Positions 15,177 to 23,615 of a stretch of DNA of 64,000 nucleotides are shown piece by piece (the first letter of the stretch is position 1; every line of letters starts with the position of its first letter). Made by a program: the position numbers and the translations under genes. The notes beneath the pieces are model-generated. The model did not search any database. It had not been told where the DNA came from and worked only from the letters and a program-made list of their open reading frames with translations. This DNA is from Algoriphagus antarcticus (lineage in GTDB: Bacteria > Bacteroidota > Bacteroidia > Cytophagales > Cyclobacteriaceae): positions 174,342 through 238,341 of the forward strand of contig NZ_MSSW01000002.1 in NCBI RefSeq assembly GCF_002150685.1. The letters run 5' to 3'.

Positions 15177-18100
15177 ATGAAAAAAAAGTTACCAACAGCC
15201 TTAAAAACCTTGGTTATGAGACTATTTACGGCTTGCCTACTCAGCTGCTGGATGCACTCAATGGTGTTTGCCAGTGGCGTCAATGCCCAAAAGCTGGAAG
15301 AGACTATAGTCTCGTTCAGCTCCAGCGAAATGGCTCTTTCAGAATCTTTTGCTCAGATCGAAAGACAGTCAGGATTTAAGTTTTCCTATGAAAAGGGATT
15401 GGATCTTGACACAAAAGTGAATTTCTCGAAGAGAAAAACAGATCTACAATCTATTCTGGAGGAGATTTCCGGCCAATCCAATCTGAAATTCAAACAGATC
15501 AATAAGACCATCGGAGTAAGTACTAAAAAGAAATTAACTATTCAGCCAGTGTTGGTGGAAAAGGCACGACTTTCGGGGATTGTAATTGATGAAGAAACCG
15601 GGGAAACGCTGCCAGGTGTCAACATTATAATCCAAGGGACTACGAAAGGAACCACAACTGATCTGGATGGAATGTTTGCGATTACTGTGGACGAAGGAGC
15701 CGTGTTGGTTTTCTCCTATGTAGGCTATGATAAGCAGGAAGTTCAAGCACAAAACCAGACAGACCTTACCATTCGATTAAGATTAGACAGTGATGTCTTG
15801 GGTGAAGTGGTAGTGACTGCTTTGGGTATCAAAAGGGAAGAGAAAGCACTGGGTTATGCTACGCAGAAGGTGGATTCCGAACAGTTACTTGATGCTAGGT
15901 CAAACAATTGGTCAGATGCTTTACGCGGAAAAGTTGCAGGTTTAAATGTGCTTTCTGCAGGTTCTGGGCCGATGAATTCCTCTCAGATCAGTCTAAGAGG
16001 TGATAATTCACTTAACCCAAATGGAAACTTTGCATTGATCGTGGTGGATGGAGTTCCTATGAATTCTGGCTTGACCTCCTCAGGAGTGAGTAATGCATAC
16101 GGCGCAGGATCAGGAAATGATGTACCGGTGGATTTTGGAAATGGCATTGCCGATTTGAATCCAGATGATATCGAAAACATCACAGTTCTGAAAGGTGCCA
16201 GTGCAACTGCACTGTACGGTAGTCGCGCAGCAAATGGTGCTTTGATCGTGACTACCAAAAGTGGATCTAGAAAGAACAAAGGACTTGGAATTACGATCAA
16301 TTCTAATTTCAGTTTTCAAAATGTACTTAAGTGGCCTGAAAGACAATACGAATATGGTCAGGGAACTGGTAAGTCCTTCAATTCAAACGGCGATCCCTAT
16401 TATTCTTACGGTGCATCCGCAGATGGGTCAAGTACTGGCGGAACCAGTAGTGGCTTCGGGCCAAAGTTTGACGGACAATCCTATTTTCAATATGATCCTA
16501 CGCTAGAAGGGCAGTCTTCTGAGCGTCAATTGTGGAGACCTTATGAAGATAACGTGACTGGATTTTGGGAGACTGGGTTCAACATGGTAAACAGTGTGGC
16601 AATCGAAGGAGGAAACGAAGGCGGGTCTTTGCGAGCTTCCGTTACCCAGACGAAGAATAATTGGATCATGCCAAATACAGGTTTCGAACGTTTGGTAACT
16701 TCTCTTTCTGCCTCTCAGCAAATCAGTAAGAAATTGAAGCTTAATGCAAAGGTGAATTACACCAATAAGAGATCGGATAACCTTCCGGCTACAGGTTATA
16801 ATAATCAGTCAATCTCTTACTTCATGATATTCCAGAATCCAAGTATAGACTTGGAATGGTACAGGCCTATTTGGAAAGAGGGTCAGAAAAATGTAGAGCA
16901 GGTTCACCCATTCAGCTCTTTTATTGATAACCCTTATTTGATCGCTTATGAGATGACGAACTCTGTGAATAATAACACAGTATTTGGGAATCTGTCAGCT
17001 GATTACACCTTTAGCGATCATTTTGAATTGATGCTTCGGACCAGCTTGGCTATGAGTCAGGAAGAGCGTGAGCTGCAAAGACCATATAGTACTGCCAATT
17101 TCCAGAGAGGATACTACAAAGAGCAAAATATTACCAACTATGAGCAAAACTCAGATTTCTTATTCACTTACACAGGGAAATTAGCCGAGAAAATCTCCTT
17201 GAGAGCTAGCGTAGGTGGAAATCACATGTCAAGGAAATACCGCTTAATGTCCGCTTATGTCGATGGTTTGGTGATTCCGGGTGTATATAAACTCGCAAAC
17301 GGCATCAACAATCCAGTGCTTTCCACCAATGATAACAACCGAGTGATCAACTCCCTTTATGGCTTGATGACATTTGACTTTGACGAGAAGGTATTCGTGG
17401 ATATCACAGGAAGAAACGACTGGTCAAGTACGCTTCCTCTTCAAAATAACAGTTTCTTTTACCCATCTGTGAGCACCAGTTTTGTGCTGTCGGATATAGT
17501 TGCTTTGCCTAGTCCGATTTCCTTTGCGAAGCTAAGAGTATCAGGAGCCCAGGTAGGAAATGATACTGATCCTTACCGTACTTCTAAATATTACGGACAA
17601 AGTGAATTTCCAGGATCAGCCTCAGTACCATCTACACTTTATAATGTAGGATTCAAACCAGAAATCACGACCAGTTTTGAGACTGGATTGGAGATGATTT
17701 TCTTCAATAGACGATTGGGATTTGACCTCAATTTCTACATCTCTGAGACTAAAAATCAGATTCTTGAAGTGCCAGTGGATATCACTACAGGATATTCCAG
17801 CGCAGTTCTAAATGCAGGCAAGGTACAAAACCGTGGGATCGAGCTTGTGCTTAATGGCAGCGCTATCAAAACGAATAATTTCCAATGGAATTCATTCCTC
17901 ACTTGGGCTAAAAATGAAAATGAAGTCATTTCCCTTCCTGATGAAGTGGACGGAAGCCAGGTAATCGGTTATGGAGGAAATGCTACAATTATCGCTAAAG
18001 TAGGCGGTACCACAGGAGATATCTACGGGTTTGGATTTGTGAGATCTCCACAGGGAAAAGTAGTATATGAGAGCAATGGCCTTCCAGCCAGACCAGCCGA

Positions 18101-18662
18101 GATCCAATACATAGGTAATGCCTATGCTAAGTGGAAAGGTGGATTCAATAATGAATTTGTCTATAAGAACCTTCGAATGAGCGTACTCTTTGATGGTCAA
18201 TATGGAGGAATAGTCTATTCTCAAACGCACCACAAAATGACTGAGCAAGGGAAGCTAGCAAGTACCCTGGAAGGAAGAGAGACTGGAATGATAGTAGGGG
18301 ACGGTGTTGTGGATAACGGAGACGGAACTTACTCCCCTAATACCACAGAGGTCAATATCGCAGATTATTATAGACAAGCTTATCGTAGAGCAAATGTGGA
18401 GTCAAACTCCTTCGATGCTTCATTTCTCAAATTACGTGAGATGAGGTTGGAATATGGAATTCCTGCAAAGTTCCTTCAGAAAACAAGCATACGTCAGGCT
18501 TCTATCGCACTCTATGGAAGAGACCTGGCGATGTGGACCAAGTTCCCAATGTTTGACCCGGAAACGGCCGCATTGAATGGAGGAACTTTACTTCCAGGAA
18601 TAGAAATGGGCCAGTTGCCAAGTACCAGAAACATGGGAGTTAACCTTACCCTTAAGTTTTAA
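15177..18662 (+). CDS. SusC/RagA-family TonB-dependent outer-membrane transporter with STN domain
   Basis: The 1161-residue protein has a signal peptide of about 38 residues (ending near VNAQ). An STN signalling domain follows at about 45-95 (SSSEMALSESFAQIERQSGFKFSYE), then a carboxypeptidase-regulatory-like domain at about 127-205 (LSGIVIDEETGETLPGVNIIIQG...). The plug (ALGIKREEKALGYATQKV...VLKGASATALYGSRAANGALIVTTK) and a 22-strand barrel ending in LTLKF complete it. It imports a large nutrient across the outer membrane with TonB energy and SusD as lid. The STN domain links it to the FecR/sigma pair just upstream, so its own expression is probably substrate-induced. The substrate is not readable from the sequence; the phosphoesterase in the operon suggests a phosphorylated compound. 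Confidence 0.93.
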   Translation: MKKKLPTALKTLVMRLFTACLLSCWMHSMVFASGVNAQKLEETIVSFSSSEMALSESFAQIERQSGFKFSYEKGLDLDTKVNFSKRKTDLQSILEEISGQSNLKFKQINKTIGVSTKKKLTIQPVLVEKARLSGIVIDEETGETLPGVNIIIQGTTKGTTTDLDGMFAITVDEGAVLVFSYVGYDKQEVQAQNQTDLTIRLRLDSDVLGEVVVTALGIKREEKALGYATQKVDSEQLLDARSNNWSDALRGKVAGLNVLSAGSGPMNSSQISLRGDNSLNPNGNFALIVVDGVPMNSGLTSSGVSNAYGAGSGNDVPVDFGNGIADLNPDDIENITVLKGASATALYGSRAANGALIVTTKSGSRKNKGLGITINSNFSFQNVLKWPERQYEYGQGTGKSFNSNGDPYYSYGASADGSSTGGTSSGFGPKFDGQSYFQYDPTLEGQSSERQLWRPYEDNVTGFWETGFNMVNSVAIEGGNEGGSLRASVTQTKNNWIMPNTGFERLVTSLSASQQISKKLKLNAKVNYTNKRSDNLPATGYNNQSISYFMIFQNPSIDLEWYRPIWKEGQKNVEQVHPFSSFIDNPYLIAYEMTNSVNNNTVFGNLSADYTFSDHFELMLRTSLAMSQEERELQRPYSTANFQRGYYKEQNITNYEQNSDFLFTYTGKLAEKISLRASVGGNHMSRKYRLMSAYVDGLVIPGVYKLANGINNPVLSTNDNNRVINSLYGLMTFDFDEKVFVDITGRNDWSSTLPLQNNSFFYPSVSTSFVLSDIVALPSPISFAKLRVSGAQVGNDTDPYRTSKYYGQSEFPGSASVPSTLYNVGFKPEITTSFETGLEMIFFNRRLGFDLNFYISETKNQILEVPVDITTGYSSAVLNAGKVQNRGIELVLNGSAIKTNNFQWNSFLTWAKNENEVISLPDEVDGSQVIGYGGNATIIAKVGGTTGDIYGFGFVRSPQGKVVYESNGLPARPAEIQYIGNAYAKWKGGFNNEFVYKNLRMSVLFDGQYGGIVYSQTHHKMTEQGKLASTLEGRETGMIVGDGVVDNGDGTYSPNTTEVNIADYYRQAYRRANVESNSFDASFLKLREMRLEYGIPAKFLQKTSIRQASIALYGRDLAMWTKFPMFDPETAALNGGTLLPGIEMGQLPSTRNMGVNLTLKF

Positions 18663-18673
18663 TTGATGAATAG

Positions 18674-18790
18674 TATGAAATCGAGCAAATAGCGGGCAAC
18701 ACACAAACGGATGCTTATCAATCATGCGAGATTCTTCCGAATCAAGTTCGGGACAGGCTATCTGACCAATAAAAATCAAATTATAAACAC
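18674..18790 (+). repeat. susD leader repeat (copy 2)
   Basis: This is a diverged duplicate of the susC leader at 15085-15176. It keeps the first block TATGAAATCGAGCA, the middle block ATGCGAGATTCT and the last block TATAAACACATGAAAAA. Between the middle and last blocks it carries an extra insertion of about 24 bases with a small hairpin (18737-18751). Confidence 0.6.
18737..18751. repeat. Small palindromic insert within the susD leader
   Basis: CCGAA-TCAAG-TTCGG is a five-base stem with a five-base loop. It occurs in the segment absent from the susC leader copy. It looks like a dispersed small palindrome inserted into an existing leader. Confidence 0.45.
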
Positions 18791-20227
18791 ATGAAAAAAT
18801 ATATAGCAACACTAATGTTAGGATCGTTGGTTTGGGCTTCGACTTCTTGCACCGATGATTTTGAAGAAATCAATACAGATCCAAACAGGATCGACCAGAT
18901 TAGCCCGGGTACTTTGCTAAACCCTATTATCTATGGGATATCGAGCTTCGGGACAGATAGAGCAGATGGTTTTACCTTTCAGATCATGCAGGTGGCATTG
19001 CCTTTTCCAAGTGCCAATGGCGGTTATCACCGGTATGATATCTCAGAATCAGCAGGAAATTCTACTTGGAGCACCTACTACAGGTGGCTGATCAATATTA
19101 AAGAAATGGAAACCTCTGCTATAAATAATTCAGATGTGAACTATGAGGCCATCGCACTTACGCTGAGAGCTTTTAGCCTCAGTCAGTTGACAGATAGTTT
19201 TGGGGATATCCCGATGGTCGAAGCAAGCCGTGCGGAGGATGGAATCTTCCAACCGCAGTTTGATACACAAGAGGCTGTTTATACCCAGATTTTCCAGGAT
19301 TTGGAGCGCGCCAATTCATTGTATGATGATACGCAGGCAATGATCTATGGAGACGATATTCTTTTTCATAATGATGTGAAAAAGTGGAGGAAGTTTACCA
19401 ATTCACTTCACATGAGACTACTGTTGAGAATATCAAATAGACCAGAGATGAATTCCTTTGCGAAGCTTGCTACAATGATTACTAATTCGGAGCAATATCC
19501 TGTTTTTGGAAATACAGCAGAATCAGCTATTCTTCAGATTACAGGAGTGACGCCAAATCTTTCTCCGTGGGGAAGGGCGATAGATTTTACGACTTTCCGC
19601 TCCATGTCTGAGTTTTTTGCAGATAATCTAAATGCACTGGAAGATCCGAGAAGAGAGAAGTTCATGACCAGAGCCAGAGAAATGGACGGAACAACTTACA
19701 TCGGATACAAAGGTATCCCAAGTGGATTTGATGGAAATGAAAACCAATTCCAGTTTATTCCGAGCAATCACAACAGAGTACTCGTGGAGGCTCCTATGAT
19801 CTCCTTACTTTTGACTTATGCCGAAGTAGAATTTATCAAAGCAGAACTTGCTCAGCGCGCAGTGATAGACTCAGATGCTGGAGCACATTATGAAAATGGT
19901 GTAAAAGCAGCTATGATGCAATGGGAAGTAGAATTGACTGAAGGATATTTTGAAAATCCAAAAGCTGCTTATGATGGGACGCTTGAGCGTATTATGCTTC
20001 AAAAGTACCTGGGACTATATTTCAATGATTATCAGCAATGGTTTGAATACCGAAGAACTGGATTTCCTGTCCTTCCGAAGAATGAAGGAATGCTAAATAA
20101 TCAGCAAGCTCCTGCACGATTCCAATATCCAGTGAGTGTGCAAATCAATAATCCAGAAAATTATAAGAATGCTGTAGCCAGAATGGGTGCAGATGATATC
20201 AATACAAAAGTATGGTGGGAACAATGA
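18791..20227 (+). CDS. SusD/RagB-family nutrient-binding outer-membrane lipoprotein
   Basis: The 478-residue protein has a lipoprotein signal with the lipid-acceptor Cys at residue 20 (WASTSC), followed by the acidic TDDFEEINTDPN stretch typical of the SusD-like 2 group. The helical TPR-like body includes YEAIALTLRAFSLSQLTDSFGDIPM and a C-terminal LGLYFNDYQQWFEYRRTGFPVL motif. It should cap the SusC barrel from the outside and bind the substrate. The gene follows susC in the same operon and overlaps the phosphoesterase start by four bases. Confidence 0.92.
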   Translation: MKKYIATLMLGSLVWASTSCTDDFEEINTDPNRIDQISPGTLLNPIIYGISSFGTDRADGFTFQIMQVALPFPSANGGYHRYDISESAGNSTWSTYYRWLINIKEMETSAINNSDVNYEAIALTLRAFSLSQLTDSFGDIPMVEASRAEDGIFQPQFDTQEAVYTQIFQDLERANSLYDDTQAMIYGDDILFHNDVKKWRKFTNSLHMRLLLRISNRPEMNSFAKLATMITNSEQYPVFGNTAESAILQITGVTPNLSPWGRAIDFTTFRSMSEFFADNLNALEDPRREKFMTRAREMDGTTYIGYKGIPSGFDGNENQFQFIPSNHNRVLVEAPMISLLLTYAEVEFIKAELAQRAVIDSDAGAHYENGVKAAMMQWEVELTEGYFENPKAAYDGTLERIMLQKYLGLYFNDYQQWFEYRRTGFPVLPKNEGMLNNQQAPARFQYPVSVQINNPENYKNAVARMGADDINTKVWWEQ

Positions 20228-21801
20228 GCAAATTCATGAAAGCAATGCTGACAGGAGCCCTGATTTTTACAAGTTTATCCGTCTTTTCTCAGGAGTTAGC
20301 TAAGGGCTATGTTTATCATGATGCCAATGGCAATGGTAAAAAGCAACGTCGCGAAGCAGGTCTTCCCGGAGTTAGCGTTTCCAATGGGCAAGAGGTAGTT
20401 CAGACCGATGAAAAGGGTTATTATGAGATAGGTATGGAAGACGGGCAGTTGGTTTTTGTAATCAAACCAACAGGCTATTCAGTTTCTCTGGATTCATTGA
20501 ACAAGCCACAGTTTTATTATATCCACAAGCCAAGTGGTTCTCCCAAGTTGAAATACGCAGGTTCCGCTCCAACAGGTGATTTGCCAGAGGAAATCAACTT
20601 TGCAATGACTGCTGTCGAGGAAAAAGATGATTTTACGGCGTTGATTTTCGGCGACCCCCAACCCTACACGTTGGAAGAAGTTGATTTCTTTGATCGTGGA
20701 ATTGTCAGTGAGGTAGAAGGAATTCAGGACGTAGCTTTTGGTCTTTCTTTGGGAGACTTGGTGGGTGATGATCTGGATTTATTTACACCTTATGCCAAAG
20801 CTGTGGCGAAAGTCGGTTTACCATGGTACAATGTGATGGGAAATCACGATCAGAATTATGATGTCGAAAAGGATGAGTTTTCAGACGAAGCTTTCGAAGC
20901 TCATTTTGGGCCGAGTGCTTATGCATACAATGTGGGTAAAGTCCACTTTATCGTGATAGATGACATCCTTTGGCCAGATCCTAGAGATAAGCAAGGATAT
21001 TGGGGTGGTTTACGTCCAGACCAATTGGACTTCCTTAGAAATAATTTGAAATTTGTGCCAAAGGATCACCTGATCGTGATTTCTATGCACATTCCGCTTT
21101 CTGAACAGGGGGATTCCTTCCGTGACGAAGACCGTCAGGAGATATTCGATCTATTGGCGGATTTCCCTAATACACTTTCTCTTTCTGCCCACACCCATTT
21201 GCAGAAGCAGGATTTGTTTTACAAAAAAGATGGCTGGAGGCAGGATAAGCCACATCATCATTACAATGTGGGCACTACTTCTGGGGACTGGTACAAAGGC
21301 ATCTTGGATGAAAAAGGAATACCTGTATCGACGATGCGTGATGGTACACCAAAAGGCTATGCATTGATTCATTTCGAGGGAAATCAATATAAGATTTGCT
21401 ATCAGGTAGCAGGTAAATCCAGTGAGTATCAGATGGAGATTTTTGCGCCAAAAGTTCTGGAAATGGACAAAAGAACCACGGCGGGCATCTTCGTAAACTT
21501 CTTTATGGGTGGAGAAGGAGATGAGGTGTTGATCAAATTTGACGAGGGAGAATGGAAAAGCGCGAGCAAAGTCGAGGACTATGACCCAGCGTATTTGATC
21601 GATTTGTTCCAATGGGATGTAACAGAAGAATTGATCGAAGGCCGCAGACCATCAAATCCAGCGCAGAGCAAACACCTCTGGAGAGGAGGAATTCCAACGG
21701 GATTGGAAGCAGGGGAGCATGTGATTCGCATTCAGGCTACTGACCGGTTTGGACAAGTCCATACTGGTGAAGAGACATTTAAAGTAGTTGAGAAAAAGTA
21801 A
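20224..21801 (+). CDS. Exported calcineurin-like phosphoesterase with N-terminal carboxypeptidase-regulatory-like domain
   Basis: The protein has 525 residues from the ATG that overlaps the SusD stop (ATGA). A signal peptide (MSKFMKAMLTGALIFTSLSVFSQ) is followed by a beta-sandwich at about 25-125 (KGYVYHDANGNGKKQRREAGLPGVSVSNG...). The metallophosphoesterase core follows at about 135-400 with all metal motifs: GDPQ, SLGDLVGDD, MGNHDQN, ISMHIPL and SAHTHLQ. A C-terminal beta domain closes it. This matches the MetallophosN / Metallophos / MetallophosC architecture. It should hydrolyse a phosphomono- or diester in the periplasm or on the surface, and its position makes it the enzymatic partner of the SusCD pair. 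Confidence 0.9.
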   Translation: MSKFMKAMLTGALIFTSLSVFSQELAKGYVYHDANGNGKKQRREAGLPGVSVSNGQEVVQTDEKGYYEIGMEDGQLVFVIKPTGYSVSLDSLNKPQFYYIHKPSGSPKLKYAGSAPTGDLPEEINFAMTAVEEKDDFTALIFGDPQPYTLEEVDFFDRGIVSEVEGIQDVAFGLSLGDLVGDDLDLFTPYAKAVAKVGLPWYNVMGNHDQNYDVEKDEFSDEAFEAHFGPSAYAYNVGKVHFIVIDDILWPDPRDKQGYWGGLRPDQLDFLRNNLKFVPKDHLIVISMHIPLSEQGDSFRDEDRQEIFDLLADFPNTLSLSAHTHLQKQDLFYKKDGWRQDKPHHHYNVGTTSGDWYKGILDEKGIPVSTMRDGTPKGYALIHFEGNQYKICYQVAGKSSEYQMEIFAPKVLEMDKRTTAGIFVNFFMGGEGDEVLIKFDEGEWKSASKVEDYDPAYLIDLFQWDVTEELIEGRRPSNPAQSKHLWRGGIPTGLEAGEHVIRIQATDRFGQVHTGEETFKVVEKK

Positions 21802-21819
21802 ATTGTAGTTTGAAATACG

Positions 21820-21853
21820 AAAGCCCTTTCAGTTATCTGCAAGGGCTTTTTTT
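21820..21853 (+). terminator. Rho-independent terminator of the SusCD-phosphoesterase operon
   Basis: AAAGCCCTT (21820-21828) pairs with AAGGGCTTT (21841-21849), with a 12-base loop and a T-run from 21847 to 21853. Confidence 0.9.
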
Positions 21854-21857
21854 CGAA

Positions 21858-21881
21858 TTAACCGCTGAGATTCACAGACGA
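21858..21881 (+). repeat. Post-terminator element, copy B
   Basis: The element TTAACCGCTGAGATTCACAG, continued by ACGA, begins five bases after the terminator T-run. It closely resembles copy C at 23616-23638 (minus strand) and partly copy A at 8513-8541. Confidence 0.45.
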
Positions 21882-22013
21882 TTTAGCGGAGATCGCATCT
21901 AGAAATGATACTCAATCACGGGGATGAATTGAAAGATCTTCCCGCAATTTTGCACGCTTTTATATTGGAACCTCGTTTTCCTGCTTCTCCAGAGCTGGAT
22001 TTTACTAAAGATT

Positions 22014-22769
22014 CTATAACTCACTTTGGTCCTGCTTTTCAAACAACTCAATCGTATAATCCAACAACTCCGTCCCACCAACTTTTCCATGTCCAGGAAT
22101 GACTATGCTTATATCGGGAAATGTTGATTTTACTTTCAGTACGGTAGCTGACCAATCGGCGATATTTGCATCTTCGAGGTTGCCATTCCCAGCACCAATT
22201 TCTTTGATCATACAGCCGCCGAAGAGCACTTTATCGAAAGGTACATAAGCTACAAAGTTGTCTTTGGTATGTCCTTCTCCTAGGAATTGATTGATCACTT
22301 GTAGATTTCCAGCCTCCAGGGTTAACTTCTTTTTAAACCCATTTTCTGGAATAGGGTATCCAGCATTTTTGGCCAGAGATATAGTCTTAGCTGAAGCATA
22401 GGAGGGAATTCCTTTGTCGTGGAATTCATTCAATCCGCCCAAGCAATCCCAATGAAAATGTGTAGCGACAACACCCTTAACTTTTGTTTTCTGATCCTTC
22501 TCCAACCAGTCTATCAATTCCAGACTTGCTTCATCATTTGCTGGTGTGTCAAAAACCAGCGCTTCACCTTCATTGATTACAATCATCCCATTGCAAGCGA
22601 CTTTACCAAAATCCTCTGTATTTAAATAGCTAATATGGACAAAGGTATTTGGGCTGATCTGCTCGATTTGGAGAGTCTCGGATTCGTAGATCGTAGTAAT
22701 CTGCTGACTTTGGACTTTTAACACTGTTGTTAAAAATAGAAGGATTGTGCTTGCCAAATAGGGTTTCAT
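22014..22769 (-). CDS. Subclass B1-like metallo-beta-lactamase
   Basis: The 251-residue protein has a signal peptide ending near KVQSQ. The metallo-beta-lactamase fold has every zinc ligand of subclass B1: HFHWD (His104, His106, Asp108) and His167 in GEGHTKDN for site 1 and 2, Cys186 in FGGCMIKE, and His227 in IPGHGKVGG. Lys189, three residues after the Cys, matches the substrate-binding lysine of B1 enzymes. By family it would hydrolyse beta-lactams in the periplasm. A related hydrolase activity cannot be excluded, since environmental Bacteroidota encode diverse B1-like proteins. It starts 18 bases after the HepT stop codon, so it may be co-transcribed with the toxin-antitoxin pair. Confidence 0.85.
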   Translation of the reverse strand: MKPYLASTILLFLTTVLKVQSQQITTIYESETLQIEQISPNTFVHISYLNTEDFGKVACNGMIVINEGEALVFDTPANDEASLELIDWLEKDQKTKVKGVVATHFHWDCLGGLNEFHDKGIPSYASAKTISLAKNAGYPIPENGFKKKLTLEAGNLQVINQFLGEGHTKDNFVAYVPFDKVLFGGCMIKEIGAGNGNLEDANIADWSATVLKVKSTFPDISIVIPGHGKVGGTELLDYTIELFEKQDQSEL

Positions 22770-22787
22770 CTGAAATACGGGATTGCT

Positions 22788-23126
22788 TTATTGATTTTTT
22801 AGCTTTTTAATTTCCTTCTGACGAATTGGAATATCTTTCTGGATGATTGCCAAAATTAATTCGTCTTCAACGGAGTCATATGCATGACTGATCATATTTC
22901 TTAACCCTATAATTTTTCTGATGGAGGATAGCTTAGTGTTTGGATCTTGTTCTGTAAGTTTTTTGACTGCTTCTCCAATAATTTCAAGATCATGTTCTAC
23001 CGCTCTTTTGACAATAAAGTCTTTTTGATAAATGATGAAATTATTCTCTACCCGAAGTTTGATCTCATCTATTTCGCCTAAAATACTCTCAAGGTCAAGT
23101 ATGTATTTCAGGGCTTTAGCATTCAT
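22788..23126 (-). CDS. hepT: HepT-like RNase toxin (DUF86)
   Basis: The 112-residue all-helical HEPN protein has the catalytic R-x4-H-x-Y motif as Arg76-NMIS-His81-A-Tyr83. In characterised MntA/HepT systems the HEPN toxin cuts RNA, and the partner MntA inactivates it by adding AMP groups to the motif tyrosine. The gene overlaps the end of mntA by 11 bases, the standard order. All key residues are present, so the toxin looks functional. Confidence 0.85.
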   Translation of the reverse strand: MNAKALKYILDLESILGEIDEIKLRVENNFIIYQKDFIVKRAVEHDLEIIGEAVKKLTEQDPNTKLSSIRKIIGLRNMISHAYDSVEDELILAIIQKDIPIRQKEIKKLKNQ

Positions 23127-23424
23127 AAAGGAATATTTTTGATTTATTTATCTCTTGAATGTGTACGGGATTTTTTAGAGATTTCTCAGAGACAAAATCA
23201 ACAGGTCTTTCAAAAAGCTTTTCAAGATTCTCCAATAATTTAAAATAATTGTCAGCATAATCCAGTAATTCCATTGAGTTAGAAAAACTCACCAAAAAAT
23301 CCGGGTCGCTAGAATTGTCAAATTCACCATTGGCTGCTGAACTAAAAAGAGCAAATGATTCAACCTTATGCTCTATGCACAAAATCGCGATTTGATTTAA
23401 GTTCTTTTTGATGAGTTGAATCAT
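23116..23424 (-). CDS. mntA: MntA-like minimal nucleotidyltransferase antitoxin
   Basis: The 102-residue protein has the minimal nucleotidyltransferase fold. The GSx10DxD motif is present as FSS-x10-DPD, with Asp40 and Asp42 as metal ligands and Ser29 in place. The usual Gly before the Ser is replaced by Ser28. In the known system the antitoxin AMPylates HepT. The start at 23424 follows a good -7 promoter element so closely that the message would have almost no leader. Confidence 0.8.
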   Translation of the reverse strand: MIQLIKKNLNQIAILCIEHKVESFALFSSAANGEFDNSSDPDFLVSFSNSMELLDYADNYFKLLENLEKLFERPVDFVSEKSLKNPVHIQEINKSKIFLYEC

Positions 23425-23431
23425 AACATTT

Positions 23432-23439
23432 CAAAGTTA
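23432..23439 (-). promoter_or_regulatory. -7 promoter element of the mntA-hepT unit
   Basis: On the minus strand TAACTTTG ends eight bases before the mntA ATG (23424-23422). Transcription would start nearly at the start codon. There is no clear TTTG box 19 bases upstream. Confidence 0.5.
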
Positions 23440-23615
23440 AAGTTTTTACGCATTATCTCACTTGCAGACGTTTTAATCAAAACTCTTGTATCTAAGCATA
23501 GAAAGTTTAGACAAAATAAGCAGCTAGACTTTATAAAATAAACATTCCTGCATGAGTGTTACAGAGCGGGATCAAACAATAAGAATTGTATTTGGAGAGA
23601 TTATCAAAAATCTCA

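Noticed and set aside
21151..21612. Open frame of 153 codons antisense to the phosphoesterase gene
   Set aside because: The opposite strand carries the intact metallophosphoesterase motifs; the antisense translation has no family features.
11342..21801. GH10 xylanase as part of the SusCD locus (a xylan utilisation locus)
   Set aside because: It is separated from the sigma gene by a convergent SDR gene, has no shared leader, and the locus has no other glycosidase.
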